Shown piece after piece: positions 24,441-38,608 of a stretch of 64,000 nucleotides of DNA; position 1 is the first letter of the stretch; every line of letters starts with the position of its first letter. The position numbers and the translations under genes were made by a program. The DNA lies in assembly GCF_051020975.1 (NCBI RefSeq), contig NW_027478167.1:11284001-11348000 (forward strand), in the 5' to 3' direction. The notes under the pieces were generated by a model that had not been told where the DNA came from, searched no databases, and saw nothing but the letters and a program-made list of their open reading frames with translations. This stretch comes from Osmia lignaria lignaria (lineage: Eukaryota; Arthropoda; Insecta; Hymenoptera; Megachilidae).

Positions 24441-27400
24441 TTGCAGATTTATCTCAAGGGAAGGGGCCTGACGGACATATTTCGAGATATTTCTTCTTCT
24501 TGTTGTTCTTCTTCTGCACAGCTAAGCTGGAAGCGGCATTTGCAGCTCGCAATAGTGCAGAGTTATCTCAAAGAAAGGGGCCACGGTGTTTCTGTATCTC
24601 TATTATGTTGGTGCGGCTTCGGAACTTTTAAATATCTTGATATATCTCGAGAACTACGCATCTGATAAGAAAATATCATAGAAGATAAAAAGTAGGAAAC
24701 TTAATTCTCTACAAAAAAGGTCTCTTAACATTTTGCCATAGCTCGCTTCGTTTCCGAGATATTTGCAGATTTATCTCAAGGGAAGGGGCCTGACGGACAT
24801 ATTTCGAGATATTTCTTCTTCTTGTTGTTCTTCTTCTGCACAGCTAAGCTGGAAGTGGCATTTGCGGCTCGCACTAGTGCAGAGTTATCTCAAAGAAAGG
24901 GGCCACGGTGTTTCTGTATCTCTATTATGTTGGTGCGGCTTCGGAACTTTTAAATATCTCGATATATCTCGAAAACTACGCTTCTGATCAAAAAATATCA
25001 TAGAACATAAATTGTAGGAATCATAATTCTCTACAAAAAACGTCTCTTAACATTTTGCCATAGCTCACTTCGTTTCCGAGATATTTGCAGATTCAGCTCA
25101 AAGGAACTGGCCTGACGGACATATTTCAAGATATTTCTTCTTCTTGTTGTTCTTCCTCTGCACAGCTAAGCTGGAAGTGGCATTTGCAGCTCGGAATAGT
25201 GCAGAGTTATCTCAAAGAAAGGGGCCACGGTGTTTCTGTATCTCTAATATGTTGGTGCGGCTTCGGAGCTTTTAAATATCTTGATATATCTCGAGAACTA
25301 CGCATCTGATCAAAAAATATCATAGAACATAAAAAGTAGGAAACTTAATTCTCTACAATAAAGGTCTCTTAACATTTTGCCATAGCTCGCTTCGTTTCCG
25401 AGATATTTGCAGATTTATCTCAAGGGAAGGGGCCTGGCGGACATATTTCGAGATATTTCTTCTTCTTGTTGTTCTTCTTCTGCACAGCTAAGCTGGAAGT
25501 GGCATTTGCGGCTCGCACTAGTGCAGAGTTATCTCAAAGAAAGGGGCCACGGTGTTTCTGTATCTCTATTATGTTGGTGCGGCTTCGGAACTTTTATATA
25601 TCTTGATATATCTCGAGAACTACGCATCTGATCAAAAAATATCATAGAACATAAAAAGTAGGAAACCTAATTCTCTACAAAAAAGGTCTCTTAACATTTT
25701 GCCATAGTTCGCTTCGTTTCCGAGATATTTGCAGATTTATCTCAAGGGAAGGGGCCTAACGGACATATTTCGAGATATTTCTTCTTCTTGTTGTTCTTCT
25801 TCTGCACAGCTAAGCTGGAAGCGGCATTTGCAGCTCGCAATAGTGCAGAGTTATCTCAAAGAAAGGGGCCACGGTGTTTCTGTATCTCTATTATGTTGGT
25901 GCGGCTTCGGAACTTTTAAATATCTTGATATATCTCGAGAACTACGCATCTGATAAGAAAATATCATAGAAGATAAAAAGTAGGAAACTTAATTCTCTAC
26001 AAAAAAGGTCTCTTAACATTTTGCCATAGCTCGCTTCGTTTCCGAGATATTTGCAGATTTATCTCAAGGGAAGGGGCCTGACGGACATATTTCGAGATAT
26101 TTCTTCTTCTTGTTGTTCTTCTTCTGCACAGCTAAGCTGGAAGTGGCATTTGCGGCTCGCACTAGTGCAGAGTTATCTCAAAGAAAGGGGCCACGGTGTT
26201 TCTGTATCTCTATTATGTTGGTGCGGCTTCGGAACTTTTAAATATCTCGATATATCTCGAAAACTACGCTTCTGATCAAAAAATATCATAGAACATAAAT
26301 TGTAGGAATCATAATTCTCTACAAAAAACGTCTCTTAACATTTTGCCATAGCTCACTTCGTTTCCGAGATATTTGCAGATTCAGCTCAAAGGAACTGGCC
26401 TGACGGACATATTTCAAGATATTTCTTCTTCTTGTTGTTCTTCCTCTGCACAGCTAAGCTGGAAGTGGCATTTGCAGCTCGGAATAGTGCAGAGTTATCT
26501 CAAAGAAAGGGGCCACGGTGTTTCTGTATCTCTAATATGTTGGTGCGGCTTCGGAGCTTTTAAATATCTTGATATATCTCGAGAACTACGCATCTGATCA
26601 AAAAATATCATAGAACATAAAAAGTAGGAAACTTAATTCTCTACAATAAAGGTCTCTTAACATTTTGCCATAGCTCGCTTCGTTTCCGAGATATTTGCAG
26701 ATTTATCTCAAGGGAAGGGGCCTGGCGGACATATTTCGAGATATTTCTTCTTCTTGTTGTTCTTCTTCTGCACAGCTAAGCTGGAAGTGGCATTTGCGGC
26801 TCGCACTAGTGCAGAGTTATCTCAAAGAAAGGGGCCACGGTGTTTCTGTATCTCTATTATGTTGGTGCGGCTTCGGAACTTTTATATATCTTGATATATC
26901 TCGAGAACTACGCATCTGATCAAAAAATATCATAGAACATAAAAAGTAGGAAACCTAATTCTCTACAAAAAAGGTCTCTTAACATTTTGCCATAGTTCGC
27001 TTCGTTTCCGAGATATTTGCAGATTTATCTCAAGGGAAGGGGCCTAACGGACATATTTCGAGATATTTCTTCTTCTTGTTGTTCTTCTTCTGCACAGCTA
27101 AGCTGGAAGCGGCATTTGCAGCTCGCAATAGTGCAGAGTTATCTCAAAGAAAGGGGCCACGGTGTTTCTGTATCTCTATTATGTTGGTGCGGCTTCGGAA
27201 CTTTTAAATATCTTGATATATCTCGAGAACTACGCATCTGATAAGAAAATATCATAGAAGATAAAAAGTAGGAAACTTAATTCTCTACAAAAAAGGTCTC
27301 TTAACATTTTGCCATAGCTCGCTTCGTTTCCGAGATATTTGCAGATTTATCTCAAGGGAAGGGGCCTGACGGACATATTTCGAGATATTTCTTCTTCTTG

Positions 27401-28304
27401 TTGTTCTTCTTCTGCACAGCTAAGCTGGAAGTGGCATTTGCGGCTCGCACTAGTGCAGAGTTATCTCAAAGAAAGGGGCCACGGTGTTTCTGTATCTCTA
27501 TTATGTTGGTGCGGCTTCGGAACTTTTAAATATCTCGCTATATCTCGAAAACTACGCTTCTGATCAAAAAATATCATAGAACATAAATTGTAGGAATCAT
27601 AATTCTCTACAAAAAACGTCTCTTAACATTTTGCCATAGCTCACTTCGTTTCCGAGATATTTGCAGATTCAGCTCAAAGGAACTGGCCTGACGGACATAT
27701 TTCAAGATATTTCTTCTTCTTGTTGTTCTTCCTCTGCACAGCTAAGCTGGAAGTGGCATTTGCAGCTCGGAATAGTGCAGAGTTATCTCAAAGAAAGGGG
27801 CCACGGTGTTTCTGTATCTCTAATATGTTGGTGCGGCTTCGGAGCTTTTAAATATCTTGATATATCTCGAGAACTACGCATCTGATCAAAAAATATCATA
27901 GAACATAAAAAGTAGGAAACTTAATTCTCTACAATAAAGGTCTCTTAACATTTTGCCATAGCTCGCTTCGTTTCCGAGATATTTGCAGATTTATCTCAAG
28001 GGAAGGGGCCTGGCGGACATATTTCGAGATATTTCTTCTTCTTGTTGTTCTTCTTCTGCACAGCTAAGCTGGAAGTGGCATTTGCGGCTCGCACTAGTGC
28101 AGAGTTATCTCAAAGAAAGGGGCCACGGTGTTTCTGTATCTCTATTATGTTGGTGCGGCTTCGGAACTTTTATATATCTTGATATATCTCGAGAACTACG
28201 CATCTGATCAAAAAATATCATAGAACATAAAAAGTAGGAAACCTAATTCTCTACAAAAAAGGTCTCTTAACATTTTGCCATAGTTCGCTTCGTTTCCGAG
28301 ATAT
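24441..28304 (+). repeat. Four-unit higher-order repeat, three near-identical copies
   Basis: Copies start at 24441, 25729 and 27017, each 1288 bp. The order is: a GAAGCGGCAT unit with the GATAAGAAAATATC tail; a CGGCTCGCACTAG unit with GTAGGAATCATAATTC; a CAGATTCAGCTC unit with TTTCAAGATATTTC; and a GCCTGGCGG unit with CTTTTATATATC and CATAGTTCGC. These rare variants occur in all three copies. The few differences, such as CTCGCTATATC only in the third copy (near 27537), suggest recent amplification. Confidence 0.9.
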
Positions 28305-31300
28305 TTGCAGATTTATCTCAAGGGAAGGGGCCTAACGGACATATTTCGAGATATTTCTTCTTCTTGTTGTTCTTCTTCTGCACAGCTAAGCTGGAAGTGG
28401 CATTTGCGGCTCGCACTAGTGCAGAGTTATCTCAAAGAAAGGGGCCACGGTGTTTCTGTATCTCTATTATGTTGGTGCGGCTTCGGAACTTTTAAATATC
28501 TTGATATATCTCGAGAACTACGCATCTGATCAAAAAATATCATAGAACATAAAAAGTAGGAAACTTAATTCTCTACAAAAAAGGTCTCTTAACATTTTGC
28601 CATAGCCCTCTTCGTTTCCGAGATATTTGCAGATTTATCTCAAGGGATTGGGCCTGACGGACATATTTCGAGATATATCATCTTCTTGTTGTTCTTCTTC
28701 TGCACAGCTAAGCTGGAAGTGGCATTTGCAGCTCGCAATAGTGCAGAGTTATCTCAAAGAAAGGGGCCACGGTGTTTCTGTATCTCTATTATGTTGGTGC
28801 GGCTTCGGAACTTTTAAATATCTCGATATGTCTCGAAAACTACGCTTCTGATCAAAAAATATGATAGAACATAAATTGTAGGAAACATAATTCTCTACAA
28901 AAAACGTCTCTTAACATTTTGCCATAGCTCACTTCGTTTCCGAGATATTTGCAGATTCAGCTCAAAGGAACTGGCCTGACGGACATATTTCGAGATATTT
29001 CTTCTTCTTGTTGTTCTTCCTCTGCACAGCTAAGCTGGAAGTGGCATTTGCAGCTCGGAATAGTGCAGAGTTATCTCAAAGAAAGGGGCCACGGTGTTTC
29101 TGTATCTCTAATATGTTGGTGCGGCATCGGAGCTTTTAAATATCTTGATATATCTCGAGAACTACGCATCTGATCAAAAAATATCATAGAACATAAAAAG
29201 TAGGAAACTTAATTCTCTACAATAAAGGTCTCTTAACATTTTGCCATAGCTCGCTTCGTTTCCGAGATATTTGCAGATTTATCTCAAGGGAAGGGGCCTG
29301 GCGGACATATTTCGAGATATTTCTTCTTCTTGTTGTTCTTCTTCTGCACAGCTAAGCTGGAAGTGGCATTTGCGGCTCGCACTAGTGCAGAGTTATCTCA
29401 AAGAAAGGGGCCACGGTGTTTCTGTATCTCTATTATGTTGGTGCGGCTTCGGAACTTTTAAATATCTCGATATATCTCGAAAACTACGCTTCTGATCAAA
29501 TAATATCATAGAGCATAAATTGTAGGAAACATAATTCTCTACAAAAAAGGTCTCTTAACATTTTGCCATAGCTCGCTTCGTTTCCGAGATATTTGCAGAT
29601 ATATCTCAAGGGAAGGGGCCTGACGGACATATTTCGAGATATTTCTTCTTCTTGTCGTTCTTCTTCTGCACAGCTAAGCTGGAAGTGGCATTTACAGCTC
29701 GCAATAGTGCAGAGTTATCTCAAAGAAAGGGGCCACGGTGTTTCTGTATCTCTATTATGTTGGTGCGGCTTCGGAACTTTTAAATATCTCGATATATCTC
29801 GAAAACTACGCTTCTGATCAAAAAATATCATAGAACATAAATTGTAGGAAACATAATTCTCTACAAAAAAGGTCTCTTAACATTTTGCCATAGCCCTCTT
29901 CGTTTCCGAGATATTTGCAGATTTATCTCAAGGGATTGGGCCTGACGGACATATTTCGAGATATTTCATCTTCTTGTTGTTCTTCTTCTGCACAGCTAAG
30001 CTGGAAGTGGCATTTGCAGCTCGCAATAGTGCAGAGTTATCTCAAAGAATCGGGCCACGGTGTTTCTGTATCTCTATTATGTTGGTGCGGCTTCGGAACT
30101 TTTAAATATCTTGATATATCTCGAGAACTACGCGTCTGATCAAAAAATATCATAGAACATAAAAAGTAGGAAACATAATTCTCTACAAAAAAGGTCTCTT
30201 AAGATTTTGCCATAGCTCGCTTCGTTTCCGAGATATTTGCAGATTTATCTCAAGGGAAGGGGCCTGATGGACATATTTCGAGATATTTCTTCTTCTTGTT
30301 GTTCTTCTTCTGCACAGCTAAGCTGGAAGCGGCATTTGCAGCTCGCAATAGTGCAGAGTTATCTCAAAGAAAGGGGCCACGGTGTTTCTGTATCTCTATT
30401 ATGTTGGTGCGGCTTCGGAACTTTTAAATATCTTGATATATCTCGAGAACTACGCATCTGATAAGAAAATATCATAGAAGATAAAAAGTAGGAAACTTAA
30501 TTCTCTACAAAAAAGGTCTCTTAACATTTTGCCATAGCTCGCTTCGTTTCCGAGATATTTGCAGATTTATCTCAAGGGAAGGGGCCTGACGGACATATTT
30601 CGAGATATTTCTCCTTCTTGTTGTTCTTCTTCTGCACAGCTAAGCTGGAAGTGGCATTTGCGGCTCTCACTAGTGCAGAGTTATCTCAAAGAAAGGGGCC
30701 ACGGTGTTTCTGTATCTCTATTATGTTGGTGCGGCTTCGGAACTTTTAAATATCTCGATATATCTCGAAAACTACGCTTCTGATCAAAAAATATCATAGA
30801 ACATAAATTGTAGGAATCATAATTCTCTACAAAAAACGTCTCTTAACATTTTGCCATAGCTCACTTCGTTTCCGAGATATTTGCAGATTCAGCTCAAAGG
30901 AACTGGCCTGACGGACATATTTCGAGATATTTCTTCTTCTTGTTGTTCTTCCTCTGCACAGCTAAGCTGGGAGTGGCATTTGGAGCTCGGAATAGTGCAG
31001 AGTTATCTCAAAGAAAGGGGCCACGGTGTTTCTGTATCTCTAATATGTTGGTGCGGCTTCGGAGCTTTTAAATATCTTGATATATCTCGAGAACTACGCA
31101 TCTGATCAAAAAATATCATAGAACATAAAAAGTAGGAAACTTAATTCTCTACAATAAAGGTCTCTTAACATTTTGCCATAGCTCGCTTCGTTTCCGAGAT
31201 ATTTGCAGATTCAGCTCAAAGGAACTGGCCTGACGGACATATTTCGAGATATTTCTTCTTCTTGTTGTTCTTCCTCTGCACAGCTAAGCTGGGAGTGGCA

Positions 31301-34300
31301 TTTGCAGCTCGGAATAGTGCAGAGTTATCTCAAAGAAAGGGGCCACGGTGTTTCTGTATCTCTATTATGTTGGTGCGGCTTCGGAACTTTTAAATATCTT
31401 GATATATCTCGAGAACTACGCATCTGATCAAAAAATATCATAGAACATAAAAAGTAGGAAACCTAATTCTCTACAAAAAAGGTCTCTTAACATTTTGCCA
31501 TAGCTCGCTTCGTTTCCGAGATATTTGCAGATTTATCTCAAGGGAAGGGGCCTAACGGACATATTTCGAGATATTTCTTCTTCTTGTTGTTCTTCTTCTG
31601 CACAGCTAAGCTGGAAGTGGCATTTGCGGCTCGCACTAGTGCAGAGTTATCTCAAAGAAAGGGGCCACGGTGTTTCTGTATCTCTATTATGTTGGTGCGG
31701 CTTCGGAACTTTTAAATATCTCGATATGTCTCGAAAACTACGCTTCTGATCAAAAAATATGATAGAACATAAATTGTAGGAAACATAATTCTCTACAAAA
31801 AACGTCTCTTAACATTTTGCGATAGCTCACTTCGTTTCCGAGATATTTGCAGATTCAGCTCAAAGGAACTGGCCTGACGGACATATTTCGAGATATTTCT
31901 TCTTCTTGTTGTTCTTCCTCTGCACAGCTAAGCTGGAAGTGGCATTTGCAGCTCGGAATAGTGCAGAGTTATCTCAAAGAAAGGGGCCACGGTGTTTCTG
32001 TATCTCTAATATGTTGGTGCGGCTTCGGAGCTTTTAAATATCTTGATATATCTCGAGAACTACGCATCTGATCAAAAAATATCATAGAACATAAAAAGTA
32101 GGAAACTTAATTCTCTACAATAAAGGTCTCTTAACATTTTGCCATAGCTCGCTTCGTTTCCGAGATATTTGCAGATTTATCTCAAGGGAAGGGGCCTGGC
32201 GGACATATTTCGAGATATTTCTTCTTCTTGTTGTTCTTCTTCTGCACAGCTAAGCTGGAAGTGGCATTTGCGGCTCGCACTAGTGCAGAGTTATCTCAAA
32301 GAAAGGGGCCACGGTGTTTCTGTATCTCTATTATGTTGGTGCGGCTTCGGAACTTTTAAATATCTCGATATATCTCGAAAACTACGCTTCTGATGAAATA
32401 ATATCATAGAACATAAATTGTAGGAAACATAATTCTCTACAAAAAAGGTCTCTCAACATTTTGCCATAGCTCGCTTCGTTTCCGAGATATTTGCAGATAT
32501 ATCTCAAGGGAAGGGGCCTGACGGACATATTTCGAGATATTTCTTCTTCTTGTTGTTCTTCTTCTGCACAGCTAAGCTGGAAGTGGCATTTACAGCTCGC
32601 AATAGTGCAGAGTTATCTCAAAGAAAGGGGCCACGGTGTTTCTGTATCTCTATTATGTTGGTGCGGCTTCGGAACTTTTAAATATCTCGATATATCTCGA
32701 AAACTACGCTTCTGATCAAAAAATATCATAGAACATAAATTGTAGGAAACATAATTCTCTACAAAAAAGGTCTCTTAACATTTTGCCATAGCCCTCTTCG
32801 TTTCCGAGATATTTGCAGATTTATCTCAAGGGATTGGGCCTGACGGACATATTTCGAGATATTTCATCTTCTTGTTGTTCTTCTTCTGCACAGCTAAGCT
32901 GGAAGTGGCATTTGCAGCTCGCAATAGTGCAGAGTTATCTCAAAGAAACGGGCCACGGTGTTTCTGTATCTCCATTATGTTGGTGCGGCTTCGGAACTTT
33001 TAAATATCTCGATATATCTCGAAAACTACGCTTCTGATCAAATAATATCATAGAACATAAATTGTAGGAAACATAATTCTCTACAAAAAAGGTCTCTTAA
33101 CATTTTGCCGTAGCTCGCTTCGTTTCCGAGATATTTGCAGATATATCTCAAGGGAAGGGGCCTGACGGACATATTTCGAGATATTTCTTCTTCTTGTTGT
33201 TCTTCTTCTGCACAGCTAAGCTGGAAGTGGCATTTACAGCTCGCAATAGTGCAGAGTTATCTCAAAGAAAGGGGCCACGGTGTTTCTGTATCTCTATTAT
33301 GTTGGTGCGGCTTCGGAACTTTTAAATATCTCGATATATCTCGAAAACTACGCTTCTGATCAAAAAATATCATAGAACATAAATTGTAGGAAACATAATT
33401 CTCTACAAAAAAGGTCTCTTAACATTTTGCCATAGCCCTCTTCGTTTCCGAGATATTTGCAGATTTATCTCAAGGGATTGGGCCTGACGGACATATTTCG
33501 AGATATTTCATCTTCTTGTTGTTCTTCTTCTGCACAGCTAAGCTGGAAGTGGCATTTGCAGCTCGCAATAGTGCAGAGTTATCTCAAAGAAACGGGCCAC
33601 GGTGTTTCTGTATCTCTATTATGTTGGTGCGGCTTCGGAACTTTTAAATATCTTGATATATCTCGAGAACTACGCGTCTGATCAAAAAATATCATAGAAC
33701 ATAAAAAGTAGGAAACATAATTCTCTACAAAAAAGGTCTCTTAACATTTTGCCATAGCTCGCTTCGTTTCCGAGATATTTGCAGATTTATCTCAAGGGAA
33801 GGGGCCTGATGGACATATTTCGAGATATTTCTTCTTCTTGTTGTTCTTCTTCTGCACAGCTAAGCTGGAAGCGGCATTTGCAGCTCGCAATAGTGCAGAG
33901 TTATCTCAAAGAAAGGGGCCACGGTGTTTCTGTATCTCTATTATGTTGGTGCGGCTTCGGAACTTTTAAATATCTCGATATATCTCGAAAACTACGCTTC
34001 TGATCAAATAATATCATAGAACATAAATTGTAGGAAACATAATTCTCTACAAAAAAGGTCTCTTAACATTTTGCCATAGCTCGCTTCGTTTCCGAGATAT
34101 TTGCAGATATATCTCAAGGGAAGGGGCCTGACGGACATATTTCGAGATATTTCTTCTTCTTGTTGTTCTTCTTCTGCACAGCTAAGCTGGAAGTGGCATT
34201 TACAGCTCGCAATAGTGCAGAGTTATCTCAAAGAAAGGGGCCACGGTGTTTCTGTATCTCTATTATGTTGGTGCGGCTTCGGAACTTTTAAATATCTTGA

Positions 34301-34422
34301 TATATCTCGAGAACTACGCATCTGATCAAAAAATATCATAGAGCATAAAAAGTAGGAAACTTAATTCTCTACAAAAAAGGTCTCTTAACATTTTGCCATA
34401 GCTCGCTTCGTTTCCGAGATAT
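28305..34422 (+). repeat. Nine-unit repeat followed by a two-unit duplication
   Basis: Units at 28627, 28949, 29271, 29593 and 29915 correspond to 31525, 31847, 32169, 32491 and 32813 at an offset of 2898 bp. Shared marks are TCGATATGTCTCG with ATATGATAGAAC, the CAGATTCAGCTC unit, GCCTGGCGG with TGAT(C/G)AAATAATATC, and GGGATTGGGCC. The pair at 32491 and 32813 is then repeated at 33135 and 33457 (644 bp). The CAGATTCAGCTC unit with CTGGGAGTGG first appears at 30881 and 31203 as a doublet. Confidence 0.75.
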
Positions 34423-37400
34423 TTGCAGATTTATCTCAAAGGAAGGGGCCTAACGGACATATTTCGAGATATTTCTTCTTCTTGTTGTTCTTCTTCTGCA
34501 CAGCTAAACTGGAAGTGGCATTTCCAGCTCGCAATAGTGCAGAGTTATCTCAAAGAGGGGGGCCACGGTGTTTCTGTATCTCTATTATGTTGGTGCGGCT
34601 TCGGAACTTTTAAATATCTTGACATATCTCGAGAACTACGCATCTGATCAAAAAATATCATAGAACATAAAAAGTAGAAAACCTAATTCTCTACAAAAAA
34701 GGTCTCTTATCATTTTGCCATAGCTCGCTTCGTTTCCGAGATATTTGCAGATTTATCTCAAGGGAATGGGCCTAACGGACATATTTCGAGATATTTCTTC
34801 TTCTTGTTGTTCTTCTTCTGCACAGCTAAGCTGGAAGTGGCATTTGCGGCTCGCACTAGTGCAGAGTTATCTCAAAGAAAGGGGCCACGGTGTTTCTGTA
34901 TCTCTATTATGTTGGTGCGGCTTCGGAACTTTTAAATATCTTGATATATCTCGAGAACTACGCATCTGATCAGAAAATATCATAGAAGATAAAAAGTAGG
35001 AAACTTAATTCTCTACAAAAAAGGTCTCTTAACATTTTGCCATAGCTCGCTTCGTTTCCGAGATATTTGCAGATTTATCTCAAGGGAAGGGGCCTGACGG
35101 ACATATTTCGAGATATTTCTTCTTCTTGTTGTTCTTCTTCTGCACAGCTAAGCTGGAAGTGGCATCTGCGGCTCGCACTCGTGCAGAGTTATCTCAAAGA
35201 GAGGGGCCACGGTGTTTCTGTATCTCTATTATGTTGGTGCGGCTTCGGAACTTTTAAATATCTCGATATATCTCGAAAACTACGCTTCTGATCAAAAAAT
35301 ATCATAGAACATAAATAGTAGGAAACATAATTCTCTACAAAAAACGTCTCTTAACATTTTGCCATAGCTCACTTCGTTTCCGAGATATTTGCAGATTCAG
35401 CTCAAAGGAACTGGCCTGACGGACATATTTCGAGATATTTCTTCTTCTTGTTGTTCTTCCTCTGCACAGCTAAGCTGGGAGTGGCATTTGCAGCTCGGAA
35501 TAGTGCAGAGTTATCTCAAAGAAAGGGGCCACGGTGTTTCTGTATCTCTAATATGTTGGTGCGGCTTCGGAGCTTTTAAATATCTTGATATATCTCGAGA
35601 ACTACGCATCTGATCAAAAAATACCATAGAACATAAAAAGTAGGAAACTTAATTCTCTACAATAAAGGTCTCTTAACATTTTGCCATAGCTCGCTTCGTT
35701 TCCGAGATATTTGCAGATTCAGCTCAAAGGAACTGGCCTGACGGACATATTTCGAGATATTTCTTCTTCTTGTTGTTCTTCCTCTGCACAGCTAAGCTGG
35801 GAGTGGCATTTGCAGCTCGGAATAGTGCAGAGTTATCTCAAAGAAAGGGGCCACGGTGTTTCTGTATCTCTATTATGTTGGTGCGGCTTCGGAACTTTTA
35901 AATATCTTGATATATCTCGAGAACTACGCATCTGATCAAAAAATATCATAGAACATAAAAAGTAGGAAACCTAATTCTCTACAAAAAAGGTCTCTTAACA
36001 TTTTGCCATAGCTCGCTTCGTTTCCGAGATATTTGCAGATTTATCTCAAGGGAAGGGGCCTAACGGACATATTTCGAGATATTTCTTCTTCTTGTTGTTC
36101 TTCTTCTGCACAGCTAAGCTGGAAGTGGCATTTGCGGCTCGCACTAGTGCAGAGTTATCTCAAAGAAAGGGGCCACGGTGTTTCTGTATCTCTATTATGT
36201 TGGTGCGGCTTCGGAACTTTTAAATATCTCGATATGTCTCGAAAACTACGCTTCTGATCAAAAAATATGATAGAACATAAATTGTAGGAAACATAATTCT
36301 CTACAAAAAACGTCTCTTAACATTTTGCCATAGCTCACTTCGTTTCCGAGATATTTGCAGATTCAGCTCAAAGGAACTGGCCTGACGGACATATTTCGAG
36401 ATATTTCTTCTTCTTGTTGTTCTTCCTCTGCACAGCTAAGCTGGAAGTGGCATTTGCAGCTCGGAATAGTGCAGAGTTATCTCAAAGAAAGGGGCCACGG
36501 TGTTTCTGTATCTCTATTATGTTGGTGCGGCTTCGGAACTTTTAAATATCTCGATATATCTCGAAAACTACGCTTCTGATCAAAAAATATCATAGAACAT
36601 AAATTGTAGGAAACATAATTCTCTACAAAAAAGGTCTCTTAACATTTTGCCATAGTCCTCTTCGTTTCCGAGATATTTGCAGATTTATCTCAAGGGATTG
36701 GGCCTGACGGACATATTTCGAGATATTTCATCTTCTTGTTGTTCTTCTTCTGCACAGCTAAGCTGGAAGTGGCATTTGCAGCTCGCAATAGTGCAGAGTT
36801 ATCTCAAAGAAACGGGCCACGGTGTTTCTGTATCTCTATTATGTTGGTGCGGCTTCGGAACTTTTAAATATCATGATATATCTCGAGAACTACGCGTCTG
36901 ATCAAAAAATATCATAGAACATAAAAAGTAGGAAACATAATTCTCTACAAAAAAGGTCTCTTAACATTTTGCCATAGCTCGCTTCGTTTCCGAGATATTT
37001 GCAGATTTATCTCAAGGGAAGGGGCCTGATGGACATATTTCGAGATATTTCTTCTTCTTGTTGTTCTTCTTCTGCACAGCTAAGCTGGAAGCGGCATTTG
37101 CAGCTCGCAATAGTGCAGAGTTATCTCAAAGAAAGGGGCCACGGTGTTTCTGTATCTCTATTATGTTGGTGCGGCTTCGGAACTTTTAAATATCTCGATA
37201 TATCTCGAAAACTACGCTTCTGATCAAAAAATATCATAGGACATAAATTGTAGGAATCATAATTCTCTACAAAAAACGTCTCTTAACATTTTGCCATAGC
37301 TCACTTCGTTTCCGAGATATTTGCAGATTCAGCTCAAAGGAACTGGCCTGACGGACATATTTCAAGATATTTCTTCTTCTTGTTGTTCTTCCTCTGCACA

Positions 37401-38608
37401 GCTAAGCTGGAAGTGGCATTTGCAGCTCGGAATAGTGCAGAGTTATCTCAAAGAAAGGGGCCACGGTGTTTCTGTATCTCTAATATGTTGGTGCGGCTTC
37501 GGAGCTTTTAAATATCTTGATATATCTCGAGAACTACGCATCTGATCAAAAAATATCATAGAACATAAAAAGTAGGAAACTTAATTCTCTACAATAAAGG
37601 TCTCTTAACATTTTGCCATAGCTCGCTTCGTTTCCGAGATATTTGCAGATTTATCTCAAGGGAAGGGGCCTGGCGGACATATTTCGAGATATTTCTTCTT
37701 CTTGTTGTTCTTCTTCTGCACAGCTAAGCTGGAAGTGGCATTTGCGGCTCGCACTAGTGCAGAGTTATCTCAAAGAAAGGGGCCACGGTGTTTCTGTATC
37801 TCTATTATGTTGGTGCGGCTTCGGAACTTTTAAATATCTCGATATATCTCGAAAACTACGCTTCTGATCAAATAATATCATAGACCATAAATTGTAGGAA
37901 ACATAATTCTCTACAAAAAAGGTCTCTTAACATTTTGCCATAGCTCGCTTCGTTTCCGAGATATTTGCAGATATATCTCAAGGGAAGGGGCCTGACGGAC
38001 ATATTTCGAGATATTTCTTCTTCTTGTTGTTCTTCTTCTGCACAGCTAAGCTGGAAGTGGCATTTACAGCTCGCAATAGTGCAGAGTTATCTCAAAGAAA
38101 GGGGCCACGGTGTTTCTGTATCTCTATTATGTTGGTGCGGCTTCGGAACTTTTAAATATCTTGATATATCTCGAGAACTACGCATCTGATCAGAAAATAT
38201 CATAGAAGATAAAAAGTAGCAAACTTAATTCTCTACAAAAAAGGTCTCTTAACATTTTGCCATAGCTCGCTTCGTTTCCGAGATATTTGCAGATTTATCT
38301 CAAGGGAAGGGGCCTGACGGACATATTTCGAGATATTTCTTCTTCTTGTTGTTCTTCTTCTGCACAGCTAAGCTGGAAGTGGCATTTGCGGCTCGCACTA
38401 GTGCAGAGTTATCTCAAAGAGAGGGGCCACGGTGTTTCTGTATCTCTATTATGTTGGTGCGGCTTCGGAACTTTTAAATATCTCGATATATCTCGAAAAC
38501 TACGCTTCTGATCAAAAAATATCATAGAACATAAATTGTAGGAAACATAATTCTCTACAAAAAACGTCTCTTAACATTTTGCCATAGCTCACTTCGTTTC
38601 CGAGATAT
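34423..38608 (+). repeat. Ten-unit repeat stretch (3220-bp offset)
   Basis: Units at 34745, 35067, 35389 and 35711 share order and marks with 37965, 38287, 38609 and 38931. These marks are the CAGAAAATATCATAGAAG tail, CAAAGAGAGGGGCC, and the CTGGGAGTGG doublet. The same doublet followed by TCGATATGTCTCG links 35389-36354 to 30881-31846 at 4508 bp (14 units). The unit at 34423 has TAAACTGG and AAAGAGGGGGGCC, a type that returns at 39575 and 40541. Confidence 0.7.
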
